Origin: Oligoflexia bacterium
GTDB lineage: Bacteria > Bdellovibrionota > Bdellovibrionia > JABDDW01
NCBI GenBank assembly: GCA_016715815.1
Contig: JADJXN010000001.1
Location: 310,001-374,000, forward strand
Length of the DNA stretch: 64,000 nucleotides
Direction of reading: 5' to 3'
In this document: positions 1 to 7,409 of the stretch, one piece after another
Position numbering within the stretch: the first letter of the stretch is position 1
How the letters are laid out: the number at the start of each line of letters is the position of its first letter
Made by a program: the position numbers and the translations under genes
The notes under the pieces: generated by a model
The model's database searches: none
What the model was told of the DNA's origin: nothing
Seen by the model: only the letters and a program-made list of their open reading frames with translations

Positions 1-7
1 AAAGAGT

Positions 8-541
8 TTGCAGGACTATGACGTTAAATTAGGTATGGGTAAGAGTAACGTTATAGACATCACAAAAAGAATAAAAACCGGTAAAAAACAAACTACAAAG
101 GGGAGCGAAAAAGCGCAAGTTTTAAGCTTCTCTGACAAACTTCAAAACCGTGTAAAGGGTGATAGAAGGAAAGTAGAAAGAATAGTTTTGTCTCAGTTTG
201 TGGGAGTTTTTGTTGTAACTAGATCAAGTATTTTACAGCCAGTTTCTATTAGTGATATTTCTGTAAATGGACTTTCCTTTGATATGGTGATGGATGTTGG
301 CTCCTACGATATTGGCAATGATGTCACAATGCGTATTTATATGAGTCATGATACCTACTTTACATTTAATGTTTTAGTTACAAACAAAAGAGATATTGAG
401 GGAAGGGGTGTTGTACGCCACGGAGTGGAGTTTAGAAAGTCTCAACCGGAGGCTCTCTACCATTTCATTAAGTTTTTGGAAACTGTTTCTCAAGTGGCAA
501 AAAAGGACATGGGCGAAAAAGTAGCTGGCCGCGTTGATTAA
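8..541 (+). CDS. PilZ-domain protein (possible c-di-GMP effector), 5' end uncertain
   Basis: This is a single PilZ domain with a short basic N-terminal tail. Both halves of the c-di-GMP site are visible: an RxxxR element (RKVER, about residue 55) and the D-x-S-x-x-G element (DISVNG, about residue 83). A cyclic-di-GMP-binding adaptor is therefore likely; its target cannot be read from the sequence. The frame is open to the window edge. TTG at 8 is the first possible start and ATG at 35 (MGKSNVID) is an attractive alternative, but neither has a clear ribosome binding site and the true start may lie upstream. The gene sits 40 bp before phoH on the same strand. Confidence 0.8.
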   Translation: MQDYDVKLGMGKSNVIDITKRIKTGKKQTTKGSEKAQVLSFSDKLQNRVKGDRRKVERIVLSQFVGVFVVTRSSILQPVSISDISVNGLSFDMVMDVGSYDIGNDVTMRIYMSHDTYFTFNVLVTNKRDIEGRGVVRHGVEFRKSQPEALYHFIKFLETVSQVAKKDMGEKVAGRVD

Positions 542-581
542 ATTTCTTGATATTCATTTAAAATTTTAGCGATAATTAAGT

Positions 582-1916
582 GTGACTAAAACAACAACTT
601 CAAAGAAGCGGTTCATACTAGATACAAACGTTATATTATTTGACCCACAAGCCATCTATAAGTTCCATGAATGTGATATTGTCATCCCCATCTCAGTAAT
701 AGAAGAGATAGATAGGTTTAAAAAAGACCTTGGTGAAAACGGCCGAAATGCCAGACAGTTTTCAAGGTTTGTAGACGTATTAAGGGCTAAAGGTTCACTG
801 AGTAAAGGCGTTTTATTAGAAAAAAGTAAGAGTAATTTCTTTGTTAATTTAGACATTCACGCGGGTGTTTTACCAGAAGTGTTAGATAGCCATAAGGCGG
901 ATAATCGGATTTTGGCTTTAGCACTAACAATGCAAAAAGAAAAGGCTGCGGCCCCTACCATTTTGGTTACAAAAGATACTAATTTACGTATTAAGGCAGA
1001 TGTTTTAGGAATTATTGCCCAAGATTACGAGCCCGAAAAGGTTGATATAGAAGATTTATTTAGCGGTATTGCTGAGTATGAAGTGGCTTCTGATGCCATT
1101 GATAGTTTTTATGCAGAAAAACAAATGCCTATTACGGACCCACACATTTTTCCAAACCAATATGTTTTATTAAAAGATCAGGCCAACCCCAACCACAGTG
1201 CTATTGCGCGGTATAACTTTCAGGCAAAAATTGCAGTTCCTTTAATTAAACCATCAGATAATGTTTGGGGAATTTATCCAAGAAACGTTGAGCAAAGCTT
1301 TGCCTTGGATTGCCTATTAAACGATGACATTAAACTTGTCTCTTTAGTGGGTAAAGCTGGTACTGGAAAAACTTTGTTAGCATTAGCAGCAGGGCTTTCA
1401 AAAACTTTAGATGAGGGTAAGTATCATCGCTTGCTGGTAAGTCGACCTATTTTTCCAATGGGAAGAGATATTGGTTATTTACCAGGGGATGTTGAAGAAA
1501 AATTGAACCCCTGGATGCAGCCTGTATTTGATAATATTGAATATCTTTTAGGTTCAGGCACTAACCATAAGCGTGCAGCAGGAAGAGCGCAGGAGTTAAT
1601 TAACCAGGGAATGCTAAATATTGAGCCTTTAACGTATATTCGTGGAAGAAGTATACCGCACCAATATTTAATTGTTGATGAAGCTCAGAACCTAACGCCC
1701 CATGAAATTAAAACAATAATTACCCGCGCAGGCCAAGGTACAAAAGTGGTGTTAACAGGAGATTGTTACCAAATTGACAACCCCTACGTAGACTCAGCCA
1801 ATAACGGACTAGCTTATGTAGTTGAACGCTTTAAGGGGGAAGCCATTGCAGCCCATGTGACTTTAGCTAAAGGGGAGCGCTCAGAGCTAGCTGAGTTAGC
1901 TGCCAACTTACTATAA
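582..1916 (+). CDS. phoH: PhoH family protein with N-terminal PIN domain
   Basis: This 444-residue protein has an N-terminal PIN nuclease-like domain (RFILDTNVILFDP near residue 10, acidic residues to about 150) followed by a PhoH P-loop ATPase domain (Walker A VGKAGTGKT near residue 257, Walker B LIVDEAQN near 363). This is the PIN-PhoH (PhoH2/YlaK) architecture, which in characterised members has RNA helicase and nuclease activity. The start is GTG with a weak ribosome binding site, chosen because the PIN domain begins at once after it. A hairpin repeat follows the stop codon. Confidence 0.92.
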   Translation: MTKTTTSKKRFILDTNVILFDPQAIYKFHECDIVIPISVIEEIDRFKKDLGENGRNARQFSRFVDVLRAKGSLSKGVLLEKSKSNFFVNLDIHAGVLPEVLDSHKADNRILALALTMQKEKAAAPTILVTKDTNLRIKADVLGIIAQDYEPEKVDIEDLFSGIAEYEVASDAIDSFYAEKQMPITDPHIFPNQYVLLKDQANPNHSAIARYNFQAKIAVPLIKPSDNVWGIYPRNVEQSFALDCLLNDDIKLVSLVGKAGTGKTLLALAAGLSKTLDEGKYHRLLVSRPIFPMGRDIGYLPGDVEEKLNPWMQPVFDNIEYLLGSGTNHKRAAGRAQELINQGMLNIEPLTYIRGRSIPHQYLIVDEAQNLTPHEIKTIITRAGQGTKVVLTGDCYQIDNPYVDSANNGLAYVVERFKGEAIAAHVTLAKGERSELAELAANLL

Positions 1917-1920
1917 AGAG

Positions 1921-1950
1921 AAGCCTAGAGGCCAGAGCATCGGGCTAGAC
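1921..1950 (+). repeat. Intergenic hairpin repeat, copy 1 (divergent)
   Basis: This copy lies between the phoH stop and the ribosome binding site of the FKBP gene. It shares the core CCTAGAGGCCAGAG and the tail CGGGCTAGAC with the copies at 36416, 62262 and 62295. Its stem is the weakest of the four because CAT replaces GCC/CT in the 3' half. Confidence 0.7.
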
Positions 1951-1978
1951 AAAAAGAAAAAGCCAAAAGGAGAAACAA

Positions 1979-2641
1979 ATGAAATTAACACTAATTTTAA
2001 TAAGCTTAATTGCGGTGGCAGCGTGTACAAAAAAGCCCACAACAGACAAAGAAAAGGCAAGCTATGCCGTTGGCCAGCAAATTGGAAACAATATTAAACA
2101 ACAAACCAAAGATTTAGATGCAAAAATATTAGCTCAATCTATTAATGATTCTCTAAATGATAAAAAAAGCACTCTAACTGATGAAGAAATGCAGGCAGCT
2201 CTTATGAGCTTTCAAAAAGAGTTAATGAAGCAGGCTCAAGATAAAGCTCAAAACTCAAAAGCAGAAGGCGCTGCATTTTTAGAAAAAAATAAAAATGAAG
2301 CAGGCGTTAAGGTCACAGCCTCTGGGCTTCAATATAAAATTATAAAATCAGGTAACGGTGCTAAACCTAAAAAGACAGACACTGTGAGTGCCCATTATTC
2401 TGGAAGATTTATTGATGGCAAAGAATTTGATTCCTCATACAAGCGCGGAGAACCAACAGAATTTCCTGTTACTGGAGTAATTCCTGGTTGGACTGAAGCG
2501 CTTTTAATGATGCATGTGGGGGATAAATGGCAGCTCTTTATTCCAGCTGAGCTAGCTTATGGAGATAATAGTCCCCCTGGTATTCCACCCGGATCTGTTT
2601 TGATTTTTGATATTTCTTTAGAGGGAATTAAAAAGAAGTAG
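1979..2641 (+). CDS. FKBP-type peptidyl-prolyl cis-trans isomerase, lipoprotein (Mip/FkpA-like)
   Basis: The 220-residue protein starts with a lipoprotein signal (lipobox VAAC, Cys16). A helical FKBP_N dimerisation segment follows (about 25-105, with the A-S-Y-A-V-G-Q-Q-I-G motif), then a C-terminal FKBP domain (about 115-218) with the expected SAHYSGRF, GWTEAL and AYGDNSPPGIPPGS elements. It should be an envelope-anchored prolyl isomerase and chaperone. Start ATG has a good AAGGAG site. It lies 62 bp after phoH, separated by the hairpin repeat. Confidence 0.93.
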   Translation: MKLTLILISLIAVAACTKKPTTDKEKASYAVGQQIGNNIKQQTKDLDAKILAQSINDSLNDKKSTLTDEEMQAALMSFQKELMKQAQDKAQNSKAEGAAFLEKNKNEAGVKVTASGLQYKIIKSGNGAKPKKTDTVSAHYSGRFIDGKEFDSSYKRGEPTEFPVTGVIPGWTEALLMMHVGDKWQLFIPAELAYGDNSPPGIPPGSVLIFDISLEGIKKK

Positions 2642-2729
2642 TTAAGCGCGCAAAAATGTCTCAAGTAAAAAATTAGAAGCTCAACACTTTTATGGTTAGG
2701 GTTGTTTGGGGGGGAAGTAGTAATTTGGG

Positions 2730-3290
2730 CTAAGGCTTACAATCATGATTATAGGCTTCTTTATAACTCTTTTTGAAGCAGCGAATAAAAGATTCAAGAA
2801 TTTTAAAGTTTGATTGAGCATCTGTATTCGCCGATTTTAACTCATCTCGGGCTTTGGTAAGACTATTCATATCATGTTCAAGAAATGCAATAGAACCCTT
2901 TACATATGCATTCCACTTGAACTTATCATCTGCTTTTTCTTCTGTACTATAAGACTTTTTAAATCTAGCGAGCGCCAAATCTGTTAAACCTTGCATTGCA
3001 TACATTTGACCTGCATGCCAATAAAGTATTTGTGCTTGCCAAGGTGCAAGTTCATCATAGTGGTGCAAATGATATATTTCTAAGACTTTAGTAGCCTCTA
3101 GCTCACAACCTTTATTTGCGAGGCCTCTCCAGCCACCGTCTGGCAAGGTCTGATCGAACGATTTATAACTAAGTTTGAGCATTTCAGATAAATTACTTGG
3201 TGAAAGCAAACATTCTTTTCTATCCTCAGCCCACGTCGAATAAGAGAAATTGATTGTGATCATAAAAATAATAAGTTTGGCACATTTCAT
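2730..3290 (-). CDS. Exported protein of unknown function, TPR-like helices
   Basis: I do not recognise a family. The longest frame begins at 3386, but ATG at 3290 is preferred because it starts a typical signal peptide (MKCAKLIIF... ending STWA) and removes the overlap with the HNH gene. The mature part is about 165 residues with Cys residues near both ends and a helix pair resembling a TPR (YWHAGQMYAMQGLTDLALAR) around residue 90. It follows the HNH gene on the same strand but need not share a function. There is no strong ribosome binding site. Confidence 0.6.
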   Translation of the reverse strand: MKCAKLIIFMITINFSYSTWAEDRKECLLSPSNLSEMLKLSYKSFDQTLPDGGWRGLANKGCELEATKVLEIYHLHHYDELAPWQAQILYWHAGQMYAMQGLTDLALARFKKSYSTEEKADDKFKWNAYVKGSIAFLEHDMNSLTKARDELKSANTDAQSNFKILESFIRCFKKSYKEAYNHDCKP

Positions 3291-3361
3291 AAGAAAAAAT
3301 TGTAATAGTTTATTCCAATAGTAATCAACAAAATATTTTTTACCCAACCCCATTATTAATC

Positions 3362-4321
3362 TTAGACATCTTGAGCATGCCTCCATCGATTATGGTTTCC
3401 ACAAAGTAGCCTGAGGTTATTTATGTCAAGCGATGAGCCTTGCTGCGAAAATGGCGTTATATGATCTATTTGAATAAAGTGGGTTGATTTACACTGCCTT
3501 TGACTTAGCGGATCTTTGTACTGGCACTGGCCCTGATCTCTTTGCCAGATTTGTTGTTTGATATACGCTGGAATATATCTACTATGTTTTATTGCTCTTG
3601 AGTTTTCAGAATTATCACTTTTACTTCCAGCTGCCGGCAGCGCTTTGCGTTGCAATTTTGTAGGCTGTTTATTTACAAGATCTAACTTCTTTAAAGCTTG
3701 ATCTGCAAGCTTAGTTATTAATTCCTGGTAATTAAAATTCGGGTTTTTATGGCTCATCAGAGATTTTAACTTATCAAGCTTTGCTTTTAAACTTTCATCA
3801 ATAACAACTTTTAACTCGTACTTTTGCTCATCAAAAGAATTTAACTGGCCTATAGGTCTGAGCTTTTCTTTTGGTAATAAATCAGGGTTTAAATTAATTA
3901 GCTCTTTTTGAACCTCACGAGTTGATTTGTTTTCTAATTTTTGAATTAAATCTAACTTATCTGCCTTATTAGTTATGCTTTTGGTTTGTGCATTAGGACT
4001 CGGGCTTATCTGCTTTTTAAAAAAGCCTTGTACTTGGCTAGCTGTAGTTAAATTAATACTGCCCTTTAAAATTTTAGCTTCTACTTCGGGTAAATCTCGT
4101 AGTAAACGCATAGCCTCAACGCGTCTAAAAGCTGCACTATGGCTGTATTTTAACTCATGCACACAATATTCAAATAAGCTAGGGTAGCTGATTTTTAAAT
4201 ACAACCTGCGACGATCTACTTCACGCAAGTGGTGAAGCACCTCCAGAGTTTTATGAGTTTCTTCTTTAACGAGAAGCTTTGTTTTATTAAGAAGCTCTAT
4301 GTTTGAAAGTTTAGCTATCAT
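3362..4321 (-). CDS. HNH endonuclease domain protein
   Basis: The 319-residue protein has a helical N-terminal region (about 1-140), a basic linker and a C-terminal HNH nuclease (about 245-319). The HNH motif is clear: IDHITPF followed by NNLRLLCGNHNRWRH, with flanking Cys residues that could bind zinc (CQY...QCKS, LCGNH). The N-terminal half, with its LFEYC and SxAAxRRVxA elements, resembles genes of this kind that I recall as multi-copy in Bdellovibrio-type genomes. ATG has an AAGGGG site 9 nt upstream. It may be a homing-like or defence nuclease; neither is shown here. Confidence 0.85.
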   Translation of the reverse strand: MIAKLSNIELLNKTKLLVKEETHKTLEVLHHLREVDRRRLYLKISYPSLFEYCVHELKYSHSAAFRRVEAMRLLRDLPEVEAKILKGSINLTTASQVQGFFKKQISPSPNAQTKSITNKADKLDLIQKLENKSTREVQKELINLNPDLLPKEKLRPIGQLNSFDEQKYELKVVIDESLKAKLDKLKSLMSHKNPNFNYQELITKLADQALKKLDLVNKQPTKLQRKALPAAGSKSDNSENSRAIKHSRYIPAYIKQQIWQRDQGQCQYKDPLSQRQCKSTHFIQIDHITPFSQQGSSLDINNLRLLCGNHNRWRHAQDV

Positions 4322-4701
4322 ATAAATATCCCCCTTCTTGTTTGAAGACTTTATAACATGGGTTTTTCACAGCAAGATTTTCAAAAGATCGAGATAAAAT
4401 TTAAAATCACGATAAGCCACTTAAGCGGCCTATAAGCATACGATCAAAGTCAAAAATGCGTTTTTCGAAGACTGCGATAAAAAAGCCTTCAGCCAATAAG
4501 TTTTAAACGCACAAAAAACACGTCAAGAAAATTGTTTTAAAAAAATTTTAATTTTCTATAACTGAGGAGTTATGAAGATAAAAATTAGTAACACACCCGG
4601 TGAGTAGGGTTTGAAATGATTGACAAGATAATCCCAATTGTAGATTAGAATTGCAAAATTATTACTAAATTATTCACCTAAAAAATCCGAGATAAGCGTT
4701 G
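4322..4701. other. Intergenic region between divergent genes
   Basis: This 380-bp AT-rich stretch separates the HNH gene from the exported protein at 4702. A TTGACA box at 4620-4625 is followed by TAGATT (15-bp gap) and TAGAAT (20-bp gap), neither at ideal spacing, so it is only a weak candidate promoter. A palindrome ATAACT-GAGG-AGTTAT lies at 4558-4573. I see no RNA gene or convincing small gene. Confidence 0.4.
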
Positions 4702-5508
4702 ATGAACCATAAAGCTCACTGGACTTTTGTCCTTTTCATTTTGTGTTTTGGCAACTATGCGATAGCTGCTGCAAAAAAGCCAAGCGCACATAATATTAAA
4801 GAGCTAAGAAGAACCTATTCAACTGAAGTTGCAAATTGTAAAAAAAACGAGTGTGAAGATTTAGAAATTCTTGAACAGCTAAATTATTCTCTGGAAGAAC
4901 TGCAGTACTTATATGACAAAGCAGCCCTTCTGGCTGAGGAAAACTCCACCCTAAAAGAACAAGCAAAAACCATTAAAAAAAGTCAACCTGTAAGAGTGAG
5001 TAAAAAAAATCAGTGTCAAAAAAAGGAAATCCTAAATAGAAAAATGAAGGAGCTTGGAATAAATGAGAATGGAGATATTATCTTTTCAAAACGCCCTGTT
5101 TCCGGAACAAGTGGAAAGTGTTGGGCTAATAGCAGAAACAAAAAAAATGCTACAGTAGTATTGTGCGAATTTCCTTTAGCAGTAAACATTCTCACTCGTG
5201 GTGGGGAGGCTGATAAATTAACTGAAACCGGTTTGCAGTATATGTTTGATCTTAACGGGTGTGACCTTATTGCCGTTAAAAGAACCGAAGAAAACTCTAA
5301 ATTTAAGACAGAATCAGATTTAAGTTTAAAAACATGTGTTGAAGAGTGGAATAAGCGTGGCTCAGACGCACTTATGAGTAAAGAACAGGTCCAGATTATG
5401 GAAGAAACGATACAAGAGTGTTTTAAACATGAACTATTACCTGTAAATGCCATTGTTTTAAAGAATGTTAAAAGTAAGCCTAAACAAAAGTCTAATTCAG
5501 TAAGGTAA
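4702..5508 (+). CDS. Exported coiled-coil protein of unknown function
   Basis: Start ATG 4702 is preferred to the TTG just before it because it opens a clean signal peptide (hydrophobic residues 8-22, cleavage near AIAA|AKK). A predicted coiled coil follows (about 60-110, charged and Leu-rich), then a Cys-containing C-terminal domain (at least six Cys over the mature chain, suggesting disulfides in the periplasm) and a basic Lys-rich tail. No family is recognised. It precedes the small cluster ending in cpaF by 48 bp, so co-transcription is possible. Confidence 0.65.
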   Translation: MNHKAHWTFVLFILCFGNYAIAAAKKPSAHNIKELRRTYSTEVANCKKNECEDLEILEQLNYSLEELQYLYDKAALLAEENSTLKEQAKTIKKSQPVRVSKKNQCQKKEILNRKMKELGINENGDIIFSKRPVSGTSGKCWANSRNKKNATVVLCEFPLAVNILTRGGEADKLTETGLQYMFDLNGCDLIAVKRTEENSKFKTESDLSLKTCVEEWNKRGSDALMSKEQVQIMEETIQECFKHELLPVNAIVLKNVKSKPKQKSNSVR

Positions 5509-5556
5509 AGCTTTAAAAAAACTCATCTTAATCCGAATAAACCATAGAGGTGGAAA

Positions 5557-5838
5557 ATGGATTTTTTGTCAGGTGATTTAGATAGAGTTTTTACAGCTCT
5601 TTATGAGTTGGGAATGATTGAACCAATGCTTGGAAAAGACTGGTCAAAAATGTATGCCCAGGACCACAAAGTTTGGAAAGATGTGGGCGGAGCAATAAGA
5701 AAACTAAATAAAATGGCAAGTCTAAAAGAAATCAGAGGTTTTATTGAAACTCTCCCTCAACGTGTTGTTGAAGCATTGGTGATTGAAGTAGCAAGGGAAA
5801 TGGCAGAGTTTCATGAAAGAAAAGAGATGGTGCACTAA
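5557..5838 (+). CDS. Small cytoplasmic protein of unknown function (93 aa)
   Basis: This short, mostly helical, charged protein lacks a signal peptide or membrane segment. It has a strong ribosome binding site (AGAGGTGG, 6 nt before ATG) and its stop abuts the start of the next gene, so it is probably translated together with the cupredoxin-like protein and cpaF. I recognise no family. Its fixed place ahead of a secretion ATPase suggests a helper role, but that is inference from position only. Confidence 0.7.
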   Translation: MDFLSGDLDRVFTALYELGMIEPMLGKDWSKMYAQDHKVWKDVGGAIRKLNKMASLKEIRGFIETLPQRVVEALVIEVAREMAEFHERKEMVH

Positions 5839-6333
5839 ATGAAAAGAGCAGGTCTTTACTTAGCCATTGTATTTTTATTTTTAGTTCAAATTGTCTATGC
5901 ATGGGAAGTAGATTTCTCTAGACGTCGCAAACCTTTGGCGACCACTGAAGCTCAAAGTGTGGAACCTAAGGCAATGGATTTTGTTGCAAAACCAAGGCGC
6001 ACAAAAATTACTGATAGACAAGAAGTTGTTATTTTAAATACGCAAAATGGTTTTGTTCCTTCAAATGTAAGACTTAAAAAGGGTGTGTATTACACAATTC
6101 ATGTTGTGAATGTTAATAAAGAAAATAAAAATGTAAGCTTTATGCTTGATGCATATAACCAACATCATTCCACTTATTATGGTGAAACAAAGACCTTCTA
6201 CCTTGATCCTGATAAAGAGGGAGTTTTTGAGTTTCAATGCCCAGAAACATCCTCTAGTGGCAAGCTTGTGGTTTATGGTCCAAAAACGCAGCCAGTTCAG
6301 GTGGAGCGTTCAACAGCAAATTCTGAGGAATAA
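5839..6333 (+). CDS. Exported cupredoxin-fold-like protein
   Basis: The signal peptide (residues 1-21, ending VYA) precedes a basic linker (RRRKPL) and a beta-rich domain (about 60-155) resembling cupredoxin-like modules: NGFVPSNVRLKKGVYYTI, then FEFQCPETSSSGKLVV at the position of the usual copper-ligand loop. One Cys is present, but the downstream His/Met ligands of a type 1 copper site are not evident, so metal binding is doubtful. It sits directly between the 93-aa protein and cpaF with no gap. Confidence 0.65.
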   Translation: MKRAGLYLAIVFLFLVQIVYAWEVDFSRRRKPLATTEAQSVEPKAMDFVAKPRRTKITDRQEVVILNTQNGFVPSNVRLKKGVYYTIHVVNVNKENKNVSFMLDAYNQHHSTYYGETKTFYLDPDKEGVFEFQCPETSSSGKLVVYGPKTQPVQVERSTANSEE

Positions 6334-6335
6334 AA

Positions 6336-7409
6336 GTGAGCAGCGTTATTGAAGCAGCCATTCAAGGCTTTTTAGGGCCAATAATAGACTATCTTCAAGA
6401 TGCAAGTGTAAGTGAAATTCTAATTAACGGCCCTTCAGAAATATTTATTGAAAAAAAAGGAAAGCTTGAAAAAACTGATACTCAGTTTTTAGATGAAGAT
6501 GCCCTACAAGCAGCAGTAAAAAATATTGCACAAAGTGTAGGAAGAAGAATTAACCAAAATGAACCAACACTTGATGCCAGATTACCTGATGGTTCAAGAA
6601 TTCATGCTGTATTCCCACCTTGTAGTAGAGTTGGAACAGTAGTGAGTATTAGAAAATTTATGCAACAAAAAATAAGCTTTCCTGATTATATTAAGTGGGG
6701 AAGTATTAGCCTTGAAGCAGCCCAATTTTTAGATGTTTGCATGTTTTTAGGTAAAAATATTTTAGTTAGTGGGGGGACGGGCTCTGGAAAAACAACCCTT
6801 TTAAGTTTACTTTCTTCAAGGATTCCTAAAGGACAAAGAGTTATTTTAATTGAAGATGCAAGTGAATTAACTCTAGATTATGATCACGTTGTAAAATTTG
6901 AAACAAGACTGCCTGACCAAGAAGGTAAGGGTGAAGTTAAAATGAGAGATCTTCTAAAATCTTCTTTAAGACTGCGCCCTGATAGAATTATAGTTGGTGA
7001 AGTACGGGGATCTGAGGCAATTGAGCTCATAAATGCCATGAACACTGGTCATAATGGGTGTTTAGGCACCATACACGCCAACTCACCAGCTGATTCCTTG
7101 GTACGCCTTGAGACACTTGCCATGAGTGCTGAGGGTAAAATTTCTGAAGTAGCCATTAGACAACAAATTGCCTCAGCTATTCAAATTGTGGTGCAGATTT
7201 CACGCTTTCATGATGGCTTAAGACGAGTTACCCACATTAGTGAAGTGTGTGGGTTAAATTTAGATAAAACATATAATGTTATAGATATTTTTAAATCTTT
7301 AGTCAACGGGGATAACTTAAGTGTTTGTGGAAATGCGCCAAGCTTTATTACTGAAATAGAAGCCAGCAAAATTCCCTTCGGACGTGATAAGTTCTCAAAG
7401 GCTAGTTAA
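6336..7409 (+). CDS. cpaF: CpaF/TadA-family secretion ATPase
   Basis: This is a hexameric-type secretion ATPase of the VirB11/CpaF family, normally powering Flp/Tad pili or type II/IV secretion. The N-terminal domain (about 1-130, SEILINGPSEIFIE and INQNEPTLDARLPDGSR) and the ATPase core are both present: Walker A GGTGSGKTT (near 150), an acidic box (IEDASEL), Walker B-like RIIVGEVRG and a His box (GTIHANSP). At 357 residues it is the minimal form with no N-terminal FHA or receiver domain. GTG start, GAGGA site 6 nt upstream. No Flp pilin, TadB/C or CpaB lies nearby, so the rest of the system is elsewhere or different. Confidence 0.9.
   Translation: MSSVIEAAIQGFLGPIIDYLQDASVSEILINGPSEIFIEKKGKLEKTDTQFLDEDALQAAVKNIAQSVGRRINQNEPTLDARLPDGSRIHAVFPPCSRVGTVVSIRKFMQQKISFPDYIKWGSISLEAAQFLDVCMFLGKNILVSGGTGSGKTTLLSLLSSRIPKGQRVILIEDASELTLDYDHVVKFETRLPDQEGKGEVKMRDLLKSSLRLRPDRIIVGEVRGSEAIELINAMNTGHNGCLGTIHANSPADSLVRLETLAMSAEGKISEVAIRQQIASAIQIVVQISRFHDGLRRVTHISEVCGLNLDKTYNVIDIFKSLVNGDNLSVCGNAPSFITEIEASKIPFGRDKFSKAS

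Noticed and set aside
4572..4607. Eleven-codon reading frame after GAGGAG in the 4.3-4.7 kb gap
   Set aside because: The spacing from GAGGAG to ATG is only 2 nt and nothing else supports translation or a leader-peptide role.
5839..6333. Functional copper-binding cupredoxin
   Set aside because: Only the fold-like strand pattern and one Cys are seen; the His and Met ligands are not evident.
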